The position numbers and the translations under genes are program-made. Positions 35,180 through 45,148 of a stretch of DNA of 60,532 nt are shown piece after piece (positions within the stretch are counted from its first letter, which is position 1; each line of letters starts with the position of its first letter). The stretch is from an uncultured beta proteobacterium (GTDB lineage: Bacteria > Pseudomonadota > Gammaproteobacteria > Burkholderiales > Burkholderiaceae_C), in contig CAIMZI010000121.1 of the NCBI GenBank assembly GCA_903845935.1, positions 1 through 60,532 of the forward strand, read 5' to 3'. The notes under the pieces were generated by a model. The model was not told where the DNA came from. It did not search any database and saw only the letters and a program-made list of their open reading frames with translations.

Positions 35180-36579
35180 AACCCATGATGATCTTGCAGG
35201 CCGCTATGCAGTGGCTGTCCGGCGCGACCCTGGTAGGAGACGGTGGTGCTGCCGTTTTGCGCGTACACACCGACACCCGCAGCGTGGAGCGCGGTGATCT
35301 GTTTCTGGCCCTCAAGGGCGAAAAGTTCGATGCCAACCACATGCTGCATCAGGCCTGTGCGCAGGGCGCTTCTGCCCTGGTCTGCCATGCCGGTTTGCCT
35401 GCAGACAGCTACCCTGCGGGCATTCCCCGCATCGAGGTGGCCAACACCCATGTGGCGTTGACCGAACTTGCCACCGCTTGGCGTGCACAGTTCAGTCTGC
35501 CGCTGATTGCGGTGACCGGCAGCAACGGCAAGACCACGGTCACGCAAATGATTGCCAGCATCCTGAGCGCCGCCGCCGGTGACGATGCATTGGCCACACG
35601 CGGCAATCTGAACAACGAGATTGGCGTGCCACTGACGATCCTGCGGCTACGCCCCCACCACCGCATTGCCGTGGTCGAGCTGGGCATGAACCATCCCGGT
35701 GAAATCGACGCACTGGCTGCAGTGGCTCAGGCCACAGTGGCCCTAGTCAACAATGCGCAGCGCGAGCACCTTGAATTCATGCAAACGGTGCGGGCCGTGG
35801 CCGAAGAAAACGGCTGCGTCATTGGCCGTCTGCCGGTCAGCGGCATAGCGGTGTTCCCGGCGGATGAGGAATTTACCGGACTGTGGGCCGAGCTGGCCGC
35901 ACCGCGCCGTGTGGCCGGTTTTTCTCTGGCAGCAACAGATCGCGAGCAGGATGTGAGTTGCGTCTCTGCAACCTGGGCCGACGCTGCTTGGGCCGTGCAG
36001 GCACGCGGTCTGGGCCAGGACTTCGCCTTTGCTCTGCACATTGCCGGGCGCCACAACGTCAAGAACGCGCTGGCCGCAGCCGCCTGCGCCCTGTCGGCCG
36101 GAGTGGCTGTGGATGCGGTGGTCCAGGGGCTGGAGGCCTTTGTGCCGGTCAAGGGCCGCTCACGCGCCATCAAGCTGGCGTTTGCAGACCGCAGCCGCAC
36201 CCTGGTGGACGACACCTATAACGCGAATCCCGACTCGGTGCGCGCCGCCATCGCCGTGCTGGCCGAGCTGCCTGGTCCGCGCCTCTTGGTGCTGGGAGAC
36301 ATGGGTGAGGTTGGCGAGCAGGGCCCGGCCTTCCACGCCGAGGCCGGAACCGAAGCCAAGGCCGCCGGCATCGAGCAATTCTTCGCTATTGGCGAACTGG
36401 CCAAGGCTGCGGTGGCCGCCTTCCCCGGTGCGCAGCACTTTGACTCCATTGAAAACCTGAACGCCGCCGTGCTGCAAGCATTGCCGCAGAGCAGCAGCCT
36501 GTTGGTCAAGGGTTCGCGCTTTATGCGCATGGAGCGGGTAGTGGAGGCGGTATACGCCGCCGCGCAGGAAACGCAATGA
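35176..36579 (+). CDS. murF: UDP-MurNAc-tripeptide:D-Ala-D-Ala ligase
   Basis: The product is 467 residues, the last cytoplasmic Mur ligase, which adds D-Ala-D-Ala to the UDP-MurNAc-tripeptide. The P-loop is [12 protein letters not shown], followed by [16 protein letters not shown] and [13 protein letters not shown]. The C-terminal part has [16 protein letters not shown] and [12 protein letters not shown]. The ATG at 35176 overlaps the murE stop (ATGA). The gap to mraY is 22 bases. Confidence 0.97.
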   Translation: MKPMMILQAAMQWLSGATLVGDGGAAVLRVHTDTRSVERGDLFLALKGEKFDANHMLHQACAQGASALVCHAGLPADSYPAGIPRIEVANTHVALTELATAWRAQFSLPLIAVTGSNGKTTVTQMIASILSAAAGDDALATRGNLNNEIGVPLTILRLRPHHRIAVVELGMNHPGEIDALAAVAQATVALVNNAQREHLEFMQTVRAVAEENGCVIGRLPVSGIAVFPADEEFTGLWAELAAPRRVAGFSLAATDREQDVSCVSATWADAAWAVQARGLGQDFAFALHIAGRHNVKNALAAAACALSAGVAVDAVVQGLEAFVPVKGRSRAIKLAFADRSRTLVDDTYNANPDSVRAAIAVLAELPGPRLLVLGDMGEVGEQGPAFHAEAGTEAKAAGIEQFFAIGELAKAAVAAFPGAQHFDSIENLNAAVLQALPQSSSLLVKGSRFMRMERVVEAVYAAAQETQ

Positions 36580-36601
36580 AAAACAAGAACGAAAGACTCA
36601 C

Positions 36602-37780
36602 ATGCTGCTAAGCCTGGCCCAATGGCTGCAAACCCTGTCTCCGGAATTCGGTTACTTCCGCGTTTTCCAGTACATCACCTTTCGCGCCGTGATGGCTGCG
36701 CTGACGGCACTGTTGATTGGCCTGGCCGCAGGCCCCTACGTGATTCGCCGCCTGACCGAACTCAAGATCGGCCAGCCGATCCGCGGTTATGGCATGGAAA
36801 GCCATTTGGCCAAAAGCGGCACACCGACCATGGGCGGTGTGTTGATCCTGCTGTCCATCGTCGTCTCCACACTCCTTTGGTTTGACTGGAGCAACCGCTT
36901 TGTCTGGATTGTGCTGATCGTCACGCTGGGCTTTGGTGCCATTGGCTGGGTCGATGACTGGCGCAAGGTGGTGCGCAAGGACCCCGAAGGCATGCGCTCG
37001 CGCGAAAAGTATTTCTGGCAATCGCTGATTGGACTACTGGCGGCGCTGTACTTGGTTTTCAGCATTTCCGAGAGCTCCAATATGCGCGTGATGGAGTTGT
37101 TTTTCCAATGGGTCAGTTCGGGCTTTGATGTGAATCTGCCGCCCAAGGCCGGTCTGCTGCTGCCCTTCTTCAAGGAGGTGAGCTACCCGCTGGGCGTGTT
37201 GGGATTTGTCATCCTCACCTATCTAGTGATCGTGGGCTCCAGCAACGCCGTCAACCTCACCGACGGCCTGGATGGACTTGCCATCATGCCGGTGGTGCTG
37301 GTGGGCTCCTGCCTGGGCATATTTGCCTATGTCACCGGTAGCGCCGTGTACTCCAAATACCTGTTTTTCCCGCATATTTCGGGCTCTGGCGAACTGATGA
37401 TTTTTTGTGCGGCCATGGCCGGTTCGGGCCTGGCCTTTTTGTGGTTCAACACCCATCCGGCCCAGGTGTTTATGGGCGATGTGGGCGCGCTGGCTTTAGG
37501 AGCGGCGCTGGGTACCGTGGCCGTCATCGTGCGCCAGGAAATTGTGCTGGCCATCATGGGCGGTATCTTTGTGGTCGAGGCCCTGTCGGTGATGCTGCAG
37601 GTCAGCTACTTCAAATACACCAAAAAGAAATTCGGTGCCGGAAAGCGCCTCTTGAAGATGGCGCCACTGCACCACCATTTTGAGAAGCATGGCTGGAAGG
37701 AAACGCAGGTCGTGGTGCGCTTCTGGATCATCACCATCCTGCTGTGCCTGATCGGCCTGTCCACCCTGAAGCTGCGCTAA
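36602..37780 (+). CDS. mraY: Phospho-MurNAc-pentapeptide translocase MraY
   Basis: The product is 392 residues with ten transmembrane segments. It transfers phospho-MurNAc-pentapeptide to undecaprenyl phosphate, forming lipid I. The signature motifs are PTMGG after [33 protein letters not shown], and [11 protein letters not shown] near the C-terminus. The length is typical for betaproteobacteria. A repeat element of about 79 bases separates it from murD. Confidence 0.97.
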   Translation: MLLSLAQWLQTLSPEFGYFRVFQYITFRAVMAALTALLIGLAAGPYVIRRLTELKIGQPIRGYGMESHLAKSGTPTMGGVLILLSIVVSTLLWFDWSNRFVWIVLIVTLGFGAIGWVDDWRKVVRKDPEGMRSREKYFWQSLIGLLAALYLVFSISESSNMRVMELFFQWVSSGFDVNLPPKAGLLLPFFKEVSYPLGVLGFVILTYLVIVGSSNAVNLTDGLDGLAIMPVVLVGSCLGIFAYVTGSAVYSKYLFFPHISGSGELMIFCAAMAGSGLAFLWFNTHPAQVFMGDVGALALGAALGTVAVIVRQEIVLAIMGGIFVVEALSVMLQVSYFKYTKKKFGAGKRLLKMAPLHHHFEKHGWKETQVVVRFWIITILLCLIGLSTLKLR

Positions 37781-37789
37781 ACATGTTTG

Positions 37790-37868
37790 CCCCCACGTTT
37801 GCTGCTACGCAGCTGCTCTGCCCCCAAGGGGGCCGTACGCCTCCTTGGGGCGGCCCGGCGGAGGCTTG
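37790..37868 (-). repeat. Dispersed GC-rich repeat, intergenic copy B (mraY-murD)
   Basis: On the minus strand this reads CCGCCGGGCCGCCCCAAGG, a central hairpin GCCCCCTTGGGGGC, and a tail ending CAAACGTGGGGGC. It matches the coding copies in murD and ddl in the same layout but opposite orientation. It ends two bases before the murD ATG, so it supplies the whole murD leader. A usable Shine-Dalgarno site (GGAGG, 37859-37863) comes from the repeat itself. Confidence 0.7.
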
Positions 37869-37870
37869 TC

Positions 37871-39484
37871 ATGCATAACCTGCAAGGTCTCCACGTCATG
37901 GTTCTGGGCTTGGGTGCATCCGGCCTGGCCATGGTGCGCTGGTGCGCGTTGCACGGTGCCGTGGTGACCGTGGTGGATACGCGCGAAGCGCCACCGCAAC
38001 TGGCCGTGCTGCGCCAAGAGCTGCCGGATGTGCGCTTCGTGCATTCGGATTTCAACGCTTCGCTGATTGAAGGCAGCTCCATTCGCGCCGTCTTCAAGAG
38101 CCCTGGTCTGAGCCCGGCAGAGACCGTTGGCGTGATGGACGCAGCGCAGACTCTAGGTCTATGGGTGGGCGGTGAACTCAGCCTGTTTGCACAAGCACTC
38201 GAGGACCTGGCGCAAAGCGCTGTGCCGACCATCCACGCGCTGTATGCACCAAAGGTGCTGGCCATCACCGGCACCAATGGCAAGACTACCGTCACCTCGC
38301 TTACCGGCCATCTGGTGCGCTGGGCCGGAAAAAGCGTGGCCGTGGCCGGCAATATCGGCCCGACCCTATTGGATACGCTGACCAAGGCCCTGGCCGAAGA
38401 TGCCCTGCCCGAAATCTGGGTGCTGGAACTCTCCAGCTTCCAGCTTGATCTGCCCAGCGGCCTGGAGCCCACGGCTGCCGTGGTGCTGAACCTGAGCCAG
38501 GACCACCTGGACTGGCATGGCAGCATGCAAGCCTATGCCAAGGCCAAGGCGAATATCTTTGGTTCCACCGGACTGATGGTGCTGAACCGCGAAGACCCGT
38601 CCGTCATGGCGATGCGCCCGGCTCCCATTCGGGCCAAACTGCAGCGGCCCATCGAGCGTGAATATGTGACCTTCGGCACCGACATGCCGCAGCGCCCTGG
38701 TGACTTTGGTCTGGAAGACATGAACGGCATGGTCTGGCTGGTGCGTGCGCTGGAAGCCGACGAGACGCGCAAGCCAAGGCGTCGCGCCGCCGGGCCGCCC
38801 CAAGGCGCGACAGCCCCCCTGGGAGGTAGCGCAGCACACGCAGTGGCAAGCATGGGGGCCTACGATGATGAAGAACTATATTTTCAGCGCTTCATGCCGG
38901 CCGACGCACTGCGCATTCGCGGTCGCCACAACGCCAGCAATGCCTTGGCTGCCTTGGCGCTGTGCTCGGCGGCGGGTTGTGCGCTGGGCCCCATCCTGTT
39001 TGGCCTGCGCGAATACCGCGGCGAGCCGCACCGCGTGGAAAGCGTAGGCATTTTGAACGGCGTGGAATTCTTTGACGACAGCAAGGGCACCAATGTGGGC
39101 GCCACCGTGGCCGCTCTCAATGGATTGGGCGAAGACCGCAAGCTGGTGTTGCTGCTGGGTGGCGAAGGCAAGGGGCAAGACTTTTCGCCGCTGGCTGCAC
39201 CTATTGCTCGCCATGTGCGCAGCGTCGTGCTGTTCGGCCGCGATGCGCCGCTGATTCGCGCGGCCATTGAAGCCTCGGAAGTACCGCTGCTGGACGCTGC
39301 TTCCATGGAGGACGCCGTGGCGCAAGCCAACCGTGCGGCGCACGCCGGTGACGCCGTGCTGTTGTCGCCGGCCTGTGCCAGCTTTGACATGTTCAAGGAC
39401 TATGCGCACCGTGCACAGTGTTTTGTCGATGCGGTGCGTACGCTGGCGCTGGACAGTGGCTCAGACCTGGAGAGTGTCGTATGA
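37871..39484 (+). CDS. murD: UDP-MurNAc-L-alanine:D-glutamate ligase
   Basis: The product is 537 residues, about 100 longer than E. coli MurD. It adds D-Glu to UDP-MurNAc-L-Ala. N-terminal [17 protein letters not shown]-loop [20 protein letters not shown] and the C-terminal [15 protein letters not shown] are intact, so the enzyme should work. The extra length includes residues ~305-330, encoded by a dispersed 77-bp repeat ([13 protein letters not shown], then [13 protein letters not shown]) just before the C-terminal domain. An upstream in-frame ATG at 37787 lies in repeat DNA and was not chosen. The stop overlaps ftsW. Confidence 0.95.
   Translation: MHNLQGLHVMVLGLGASGLAMVRWCALHGAVVTVVDTREAPPQLAVLRQELPDVRFVHSDFNASLIEGSSIRAVFKSPGLSPAETVGVMDAAQTLGLWVGGELSLFAQALEDLAQSAVPTIHALYAPKVLAITGTNGKTTVTSLTGHLVRWAGKSVAVAGNIGPTLLDTLTKALAEDALPEIWVLELSSFQLDLPSGLEPTAAVVLNLSQDHLDWHGSMQAYAKAKANIFGSTGLMVLNREDPSVMAMRPAPIRAKLQRPIEREYVTFGTDMPQRPGDFGLEDMNGMVWLVRALEADETRKPRRRAAGPPQGATAPLGGSAAHAVASMGAYDDEELYFQRFMPADALRIRGRHNASNALAALALCSAAGCALGPILFGLREYRGEPHRVESVGILNGVEFFDDSKGTNVGATVAALNGLGEDRKLVLLLGGEGKGQDFSPLAAPIARHVRSVVLFGRDAPLIRAAIEASEVPLLDAASMEDAVAQANRAAHAGDAVLLSPACASFDMFKDYAHRAQCFVDAVRTLALDSGSDLESVV
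38784..38860 (+). repeat. Dispersed repeat inside murD (coding copy C)
   Basis: These 77 bases match 43324-43400 in ddl at 66 of 77 positions with no gaps; the first 27 are identical. Both copies are read in the same frame, giving [19 protein letters not shown] here. The repeat is in frame and leaves the murD reading frame open. Confidence 0.85.
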
Positions 39485-40740
39485 GCACCGTCGCACACAC
39501 TCTGAAGGGCTGGTTCTCGCGCAAGTCAGGATCGTCGCCGTCCTCGGTCTTGCCGGTGCGTCTGGGCGGGCGCGGTTCCTTTGCCCCCCATATCGCAAGC
39601 ACCCAGATACGCGGCTTTGACCAGCCTCTGGTCTGGGTCACCGTAACCCTGTTGCTGTGGGGTCTGGTGATGGTGTATTCAGCCTCGATTGCCATGCCGG
39701 ACAACCCTCGCTTTGCCAACTACGCGCATACCCATTTTCTGCTGCGTCACACCCTGTCCATAGGCGTGGCCTTTGTCGCCGCGCTGCTGGCCTTTCAGGT
39801 GCCTGTGGCGACCTGGGAAAAGGTCGCGCCCTATTTGTTTGTCGCCTCCTTGGTGTTGCTGATAGGGGTGCTGGTGCCCTTTATCGGCAAGGGCGTGAAC
39901 GGCGCACGGCGTTGGATTGCCTTAGGGCTGTTGAACTTCCAGCCGTCTGAGCTGGCCAAATTTTCCGTGGTGCTGTATGCCGCCGATTACATGGTGCGCA
40001 AGATGGAGGTGAAGGAGCGATTCTTTCGCGCCGTCCTGCCCATGGGGGCTGCGGTGGCGGTGATCGGCATCTTGCTGTTGGCCGAGCCCGACATGGGTGC
40101 CTTCATGGTGATTGCAGTGATCGCCATGGGCATTTTGTTTTTGGGTGGGGTCAACGCTCGCATGTTCTTTCTGATCGCGGCGATTCTCATGGTGGCTTTT
40201 AGCCTGATGATTGCCCTGAGCCCCTGGCGGCGCGAGCGCATTTTTGCCTACCTCAATCCCTGGGACGATGCCTATTCCATGGGCAAGGGCTACCAGCTGT
40301 CGCATTCGCTGATCGCTATCGGGCGCGGCGAAATTTTCGGCGTGGGACTGGGCGGCAGCGTGGAGAAGTTGCATTGGCTGCCCGAGGCGCATACCGACTT
40401 TTTGCTGGCCGTCATTGGGGAAGAGTGTGGACTTGTCGGTGTGCTGATCGTGATCGCCCTGTTCCTCTGGATGACCCGTCGTCTGATGCAGATCGGACGC
40501 CAGGCCATCGCCCTGGACCGCGTGTTTGCCGGTCTGGTTGCTCAGGGTCTGGGCATCTGGATGGGCTTTCAGTCCTTCATCAATATGGGTGTGAACCTGG
40601 GAGCCCTGCCGACCAAGGGCCTGACCTTGCCACTCATGAGCTATGGCGGCTCGGCGATTCTGATCAATCTCATTGCCATCGCGGTGGTGCTGAGAATCGA
40701 CTACGAAAACAGGCAACTCATGCACGGAGGCCGTGTATGA
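39481..40740 (+). CDS. ftsW: Septal peptidoglycan glycosyltransferase FtsW
   Basis: The product is 419 residues of the SEDS family with ten transmembrane helices, preceded by a 55-residue cytoplasmic tail. Typical motifs are [24 protein letters not shown] (helix 4 loop), [25 protein letters not shown] and [14 protein letters not shown]. It polymerises glycan strands at the septum with FtsI. The ATG at 39481 overlaps the murD stop, and the stop overlaps the murG start; both are ATGA. Confidence 0.97.
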   Translation: MSTVAHTLKGWFSRKSGSSPSSVLPVRLGGRGSFAPHIASTQIRGFDQPLVWVTVTLLLWGLVMVYSASIAMPDNPRFANYAHTHFLLRHTLSIGVAFVAALLAFQVPVATWEKVAPYLFVASLVLLIGVLVPFIGKGVNGARRWIALGLLNFQPSELAKFSVVLYAADYMVRKMEVKERFFRAVLPMGAAVAVIGILLLAEPDMGAFMVIAVIAMGILFLGGVNARMFFLIAAILMVAFSLMIALSPWRRERIFAYLNPWDDAYSMGKGYQLSHSLIAIGRGEIFGVGLGGSVEKLHWLPEAHTDFLLAVIGEECGLVGVLIVIALFLWMTRRLMQIGRQAIALDRVFAGLVAQGLGIWMGFQSFINMGVNLGALPTKGLTLPLMSYGGSAILINLIAIAVVLRIDYENRQLMHGGRV

Positions 40741-41804
40741 GTAAAACCCCCTGTGCCTTGGTCATGGCCGGCGGCACCGGCGGCCATATTTTTCCGGGTT
40801 TGGCCGTGGCCGAGGCGCTGCGCGCCAAGGGCTGGCGCGTGCACTGGCTGGGCGCGCCCGGCAGCATGGAAACCCGACTGGTGCCTGCGCGTGGCTTCAC
40901 GCTGGAAACGATTGCATTCGGCGGCGTGCGCGGCAAGGGCCGATGGACCCTGCTGCTGTTGCCGCTGCGCCTGTTGCGCGCTTGCTGGCAAGCCCTGCAG
41001 GTGCTGCGCCGCGTCAAGCCCGATGTGCTGGTAGGTCTGGGCGGCTACATCACCTTCCCCGGCGGCCTCATGGGCAAGCTGATGGGCAAGCCCCTGGTGC
41101 TGCATGAGCAGAACTCGGTGGCCGGTATGGCCAACAAGCTGCTGGCCTCCATCGCCGACCGCGTGTTTACCGCCTTTCCCGATGTCATCGCCAAGGGCCG
41201 CTGCGTTGGCAATCCGCTGCGCGCTGAATTCTTGACACAAGCCGAGCCGCAGGACCGCTTTGTAGGTCGCAGCGGCTCCCTGCGGCTGTTGGTGGTGGGT
41301 GGCAGTTTGGGCGCGCGGGCGCTCAACAGCATCGTGCCCCAGGCGCTGGCACTGATTCCCGAGGCGCAGCGTCCCACGGTGATCCACCAAAGCGGCGAAA
41401 AACAGATCGACGAGCTGCGTGCCAACTACGCGGCCAGCGGAGTTGCCGCCACACTTACCCCGTTTATTACCGACACCGCCCAGGCCTTTGCCGATGCCGA
41501 TCTGGTGCTGTGCCGCGCCGGTGCCAGCACCGTCACCGAGCTGGCCGCCGTCGGTGCTGCGGCCCTGTTTGTGCCGTTTCCCTCGGCGGTTGATGACCAC
41601 CAGACCAGCAACGCCAGATTTCTGGTGGACCAGGGCGCGGGTTGGTTATTGCCGCAAGCCGAGATGACGCCCGCGCGCCTGGCAAGCTTCATTGCCAACA
41701 TAGACCGGCCCGCCTTGCTGCAGCGCGCGCTGGCAGCCAAACACATGCAACAACTGCGCGCCACCGATGCGGTGGTCGCCGCTTGCGAGGAACTAGTCCA
41801 ATGA
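40737..41804 (+). CDS. murG: MurG glycosyltransferase (lipid II synthase)
   Basis: The product is 355 residues. It adds GlcNAc from UDP-GlcNAc to lipid I. The N-terminal G-loop is [16 protein letters not shown], the acceptor segment is [16 protein letters not shown], the second G-loop [12 protein letters not shown], and the UDP-GlcNAc-binding motif is [16 protein letters not shown]. It overlaps ftsW at its start. The stop overlaps the ATG of a 23-codon minigene that resembles a second murC start. Confidence 0.97.
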   Translation: MSKTPCALVMAGGTGGHIFPGLAVAEALRAKGWRVHWLGAPGSMETRLVPARGFTLETIAFGGVRGKGRWTLLLLPLRLLRACWQALQVLRRVKPDVLVGLGGYITFPGGLMGKLMGKPLVLHEQNSVAGMANKLLASIADRVFTAFPDVIAKGRCVGNPLRAEFLTQAEPQDRFVGRSGSLRLLVVGGSLGARALNSIVPQALALIPEAQRPTVIHQSGEKQIDELRANYAASGVAATLTPFITDTAQAFADADLVLCRAGASTVTELAAVGAAALFVPFPSAVDDHQTSNARFLVDQGAGWLLPQAEMTPARLASFIANIDRPALLQRALAAKHMQQLRATDAVVAACEELVQ

Positions 41805-41872
41805 AACACGCGATCAACATATTCACTTCTTCGAGAAATAGGAATGCCGACGAAATGAAGGGGTCTGTATGA
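41802..41872 (+). CDS. 23-codon minigene, frameshifted duplicate of the murC start
   Basis: The frame starts at an ATG overlapping the murG stop and ends at a TGA overlapping the murC ATG, each as ATGA. Its first codons, MKHAIN, copy the murC N-terminus MKHAIK (16 of the first 17 bases are identical). The following bases also resemble murC but are shifted by one, so the frame is lost (IFTSSRNRN). It is probably a degenerate duplication kept as a coupling peptide, not a functional protein. Confidence 0.5.
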
Positions 41873-41906
41873 AACACGCCATCAAGCACATTCATTTCGT
41901 CGGCGT
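41844..41906 (+). promoter_or_regulatory. Predicted mRNA hairpin around the murC start
   Basis: GCCGACGAAATGAA (41846-41859) is perfectly complementary to TTCATTTCGTCGGC (41891-41904). One wobble and one further pair extend the stem to 16 pairs. The 31-base loop contains most of the Shine-Dalgarno (the AAGGGG at 41858-41863 straddles the stem edge) and the murC ATG at 41869. It could modulate murC translation; this is inferred from pairing only. Confidence 0.5.
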
Positions 41907-43299
41907 GGGCGGCTCGGGCATGTCCGGCATTGCCGAGGTGCTGTGCAATCTGGGCTACACCATTTCGGGCTCCGACCTGGCCGACAACGCCACCACCAAA
42001 CGCTTGGCAACGCTTGGCATCACCACCTATGTAGGCCACAGCGCCGACCATGTCACCGGCGCCGATGCGGTGGTGACGTCCACCGCCGTCAAGCAGGACA
42101 ACCCCGAGGTGATTCGCGCCCGCGAGATGCACATTCCCATCGTGCCGCGCGCCCTGATGCTGGCCGAGTTGATGCGCCTCAAGCAAGGCATTGCGATTGC
42201 CGGCACCCATGGCAAGACCACCACCACCAGCCTGGTGGCCAGCGTGCTTGCACAGGCCGGTCTGGACCCGACCTTTGTCATTGGTGGACGCCTCAATAGC
42301 GCGGGTGCCAATGCCCGACTGGGCAGCGGTGAGCACATCGTGGTGGAGGCCGATGAGTCGGACGCATCGTTCTTGAACCTGCTGCCGGTGATGGCGGTGG
42401 TGACGAATATCGACGCCGACCACATGGAAACCTATGGCCACGACTTCAACCGTCTCAAAAAAGCCTTTGTCGATTTTCTGCACCGCATGCCCTTTTATGG
42501 CACTGCCATTCTGTGCACCGACGATGCGGCGGTGCGCGACATCGTCAACGACGTGACCTGCCCGATTACCAGTTACGGTTTCAACGAGGACGCCCAGGTG
42601 CGCGCTGTCAATGTGCGAGCCGTCGGCGCACAAATGCACTTCATCGTGCAGCGCCGCAATGGCGTGGTGCTGCCTGACATGGATGTGGTGCTGAATCTGC
42701 CGGGCCTGCACAATGTGCTCAACGCCTTGTCGGCGATTGCCGTGGCGGTGGAACTGAATATTGAAGACGCTGCCGTGCAAAAAGCCCTGGCCGAATTCCG
42801 CGGCGTCGGACGGCGTTTTCAGCGCTATGGCGATCTGCCCCTGCCCAGCAGGGATGGCAAGCCGGGCGGCACGGTCACGCTGATTGACGATTATGGCCAC
42901 CACCCGGTGGAGATGGCCGCCACCCTTTCGGCCGCGCGTGGTGCCTTCCCGGGTCGGCGTCTGGTGCTGGCCTTCCAGCCGCACCGCTATACCCGCACGC
43001 GCGATTGCTTTGACGATTTCATCAAGGTGATTGCCCTGTCGGATTCGGTGCTGCTGGGCGAGGTCTATGCCGCCGGTGAAGCGCCCATCGTCGCGGCCGA
43101 CGGCCGCGCCCTGGCGCGTGCCCTGCGCATTGCCGGCAAGGTCGAACCGATCTTTGTGGACGACATTCTGACCATGCCGCAGGCGGCCATTGACAATTCC
43201 CGCGATGGCGATGTGCTGGTCTGCATGGGTGCCGGCTCCATTGGTGCGGTGCCTGCAAAGATTGCAGACATGTTGACAGTGAAAGGCGCCGTAGTATGA
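41869..43299 (+). CDS. murC: UDP-N-acetylmuramate:L-alanine ligase
   Basis: The product is 476 residues, the first Mur ligase. N-terminal [20 protein letters not shown]-loop [25 protein letters not shown] and the C-terminal [14 protein letters not shown] and [13 protein letters not shown] are all conserved. The start at 41869 is preceded by AAGGGG. It is separated from murG by a 23-codon minigene that looks like a duplicate of its own start. The stop overlaps the ddl ATG. Confidence 0.97.
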   Translation: MKHAIKHIHFVGVGGSGMSGIAEVLCNLGYTISGSDLADNATTKRLATLGITTYVGHSADHVTGADAVVTSTAVKQDNPEVIRAREMHIPIVPRALMLAELMRLKQGIAIAGTHGKTTTTSLVASVLAQAGLDPTFVIGGRLNSAGANARLGSGEHIVVEADESDASFLNLLPVMAVVTNIDADHMETYGHDFNRLKKAFVDFLHRMPFYGTAILCTDDAAVRDIVNDVTCPITSYGFNEDAQVRAVNVRAVGAQMHFIVQRRNGVVLPDMDVVLNLPGLHNVLNALSAIAVAVELNIEDAAVQKALAEFRGVGRRFQRYGDLPLPSRDGKPGGTVTLIDDYGHHPVEMAATLSAARGAFPGRRLVLAFQPHRYTRTRDCFDDFIKVIALSDSVLLGEVYAAGEAPIVAADGRALARALRIAGKVEPIFVDDILTMPQAAIDNSRDGDVLVCMGAGSIGAVPAKIADMLTVKGAVV

Positions 43300-44348
43300 C
43301 GATGCAGGAAGCAGCGAATATGAGCGCCGCCGGGCCGCCCCAAGGCGCGAAGGCCCCCACGGGGGGCAGCGCAGCACGCGAAGCGGCAAGCGTGGGGACC
43401 ACATTCGGCAAGGTGGCCGTGCTGATGGGCGGCGCCTCGGCCGAGCGCGAGGTCTCTTTGATGTCTGGCGGCGGTGTGCTGAAGGCGCTACTTTCCATGG
43501 GCGTAGATGCCCATGCGTTTGACCCGGCAGAACGCGCGCTCGACGAGCTAAAACGCGAAGGCTTTGCGCGCTGCTTCATCGCGTTGCACGGGCGCTTTGG
43601 TGAAGACGGCACTGTGCAAGGCGCGCTGGAACTGCTGGGCATTCCCTACACCGGTTCCGGCGTCATGGCATCCAGCATCGCGATTGACAAGGTGATGACC
43701 AAGCGGGTGTGGATTGCAGAAGGCATTCCAACACCCCAATACAAGGTGCTGCACCAAGGCGCCTTTCAGCGGCGCGAGGTGATTGAGATACCGGACGCGC
43801 TGGGCCTGCCCCTCATTGTCAAACCCGCGCGTGAAGGCTCGTCGATTGGCGTGACCAAGGTCATGGGCTATTCCGGCATGGCCGAGGCCGTGTCCTTGGC
43901 CGGAACAATGGACGCCGACATTCTTTGCGAAGAATGCATAGAGGGCGATGAGGTCACCTGTCCGGTGATTGGCGAGGGCGACAAGGCGCAGGCCTTGCCT
44001 GTGATCCGCATCGTGGCGCCCGACGGCAATTACGACTACCAACACAAGTACTTTACGGAAGACACCCACTATCTGGTGCCGTCTGGAATTCCGCAGGGTG
44101 AAGAGGAAGCCATTCAGGCACTGGTGCTCAAGGCCTATCGGGTACTGGGTTGCCGTGGCTGGGGCCGTATCGACGTGATGATCGATGGCAAGACCCGCAA
44201 GCCCTATCTGCTGGAGATCAACACCTCGCCCGGCATGACGGGTCACTCCCTGGTGCCGATGTCGGCCAAGGCTGCCGGCATCAGCTACGAAGAGCTGTGC
44301 GTGCAACTGCTGCAGAGCGCCACTCTCGATGCGAAAGCGTTTGCATGA
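43296..44348 (+). CDS. ddl: D-alanine:D-alanine ligase
   Basis: The product is 350 residues, about 40 longer than E. coli DdlB. It supplies D-Ala-D-Ala for MurF. The enzyme proper begins around residue 38 ([20 protein letters not shown]). Later motifs are [15 protein letters not shown] and [15 protein letters not shown]. Residues 10-35 are encoded by the 77-bp dispersed repeat also found in murD ([11 protein letters not shown], then [12 protein letters not shown]). The ATG at 43296 is coupled to the murC stop. A GTG at 43392 could start a repeat-free form but lacks an obvious ribosome site. Confidence 0.94.
   Translation: MTMQEAANMSAAGPPQGAKAPTGGSAAREAASVGTTFGKVAVLMGGASAEREVSLMSGGGVLKALLSMGVDAHAFDPAERALDELKREGFARCFIALHGRFGEDGTVQGALELLGIPYTGSGVMASSIAIDKVMTKRVWIAEGIPTPQYKVLHQGAFQRREVIEIPDALGLPLIVKPAREGSSIGVTKVMGYSGMAEAVSLAGTMDADILCEECIEGDEVTCPVIGEGDKAQALPVIRIVAPDGNYDYQHKYFTEDTHYLVPSGIPQGEEEAIQALVLKAYRVLGCRGWGRIDVMIDGKTRKPYLLEINTSPGMTGHSLVPMSAKAAGISYEELCVQLLQSATLDAKAFA
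43324..43400 (+). repeat. Dispersed repeat at the start of ddl (coding copy D)
   Basis: This 77-bp unit is 66/77 identical to the copy inside murD, ungapped and read in the same frame. It contains a central hairpin GCCCCC-ACG-GGGGGC (43353-43367). It lies between the coupled start codon and the first conserved strand of the ligase. Confidence 0.85.
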
Positions 44349-45130
44349 AATCCGCTCTGGTCACGCCCGTCGACGTCAAACTCATGAACCTCACGGTTGC
44401 CGTGCTGGTGCTGGTGTTTGTCGCCCTGTGCGCGGTGGCCAGCGTGCGTCTGCTGTCGCGTGCCAGCCAGTTTGATATCCAGGGCATTCGCGTTGTCGGC
44501 GATACCCGCCACAACAACAGCGTGAGCTTGCGTGCCAATGTGGCGCCGCGCATTGTTGGCACATTTTTGACCGTCGATCTCGAGCGCGTACGGGCCGCCT
44601 TTGAGGCTGCTCCCTGGGTGCGTCGCGCCGTGGTGCAGCGTGACTTTCCGAATCGCCTGCGCGTGACGTTGCAGGAGCACCAGCCGGTGGCGCTGTGGGG
44701 CGGTGAGGGCGACGCGCGCCTGGTCAACAGCTTTGGCGAGGTGTTCGAGGCCAATATTGGCGAGGTCGATCAGGACAGCCTGCCCATGCTCAGCGGGCCC
44801 GAAGGTACAGGAGCCGAGGTGCTGGCCATGTACCGCGTCATCGCCCCGCTGTTTGCAGACAGGGAAATGCTGGTGGAGCAACTGGCGCTATCGGGTCGGG
44901 GTAGCTGGAGCCTACGACTGCAGGCCGGTGCCGAGATCGAACTGGGACGCGGCAGCCCCGACGAACTCAGGCCACGCGTGGAGCGCCTTTTGAAAACATT
45001 GACCCAGGTGGTGTCCCGCTATGGGCGGGCACCAGACGCAGTGGAGTCGGCCGATTTGCGGCATGAAAACGGATATGCCCTTCGCTTGCACGGTGTCAGC
45101 ACCACGCAGTCGGATGTGGCAAAGAAATAA
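44345..45130 (+). CDS. ftsQ: Cell division protein FtsQ
   Basis: The product is 261 residues. A short cytoplasmic tail and one transmembrane helix ([19 protein letters not shown]) precede a POTRA domain ([16 protein letters not shown]) and a beta domain ([20 protein letters not shown]). FtsQ links the early and late divisome with FtsB and FtsL. The ATG at 44345 overlaps the ddl stop. It ends 18 bases before ftsA. Confidence 0.94.
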   Translation: MKSALVTPVDVKLMNLTVAVLVLVFVALCAVASVRLLSRASQFDIQGIRVVGDTRHNNSVSLRANVAPRIVGTFLTVDLERVRAAFEAAPWVRRAVVQRDFPNRLRVTLQEHQPVALWGGEGDARLVNSFGEVFEANIGEVDQDSLPMLSGPEGTGAEVLAMYRVIAPLFADREMLVEQLALSGRGSWSLRLQAGAEIELGRGSPDELRPRVERLLKTLTQVVSRYGRAPDAVESADLRHENGYALRLHGVSTTQSDVAKK

Positions 45131-45148
45131 TGCAACACAGGTGAACGC

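Noticed and set aside
37787..37870. Upstream in-frame start for murD
   Set aside because: The added 28 residues come from repeat DNA and are not MurD-like. The ATG at 37871 has a usable GGAGG site and starts the conserved fold.
38784..38860. Repeat in murD as a gene-breaking insertion
   Set aside because: It preserves the frame; the ATP-binding and C-terminal motifs of MurD on both sides are intact.
41689..43404. 571-codon frame antisense to murC
   Set aside because: Covers the certain murC gene and reads through repeat DNA at both ends; no domain is recognisable.
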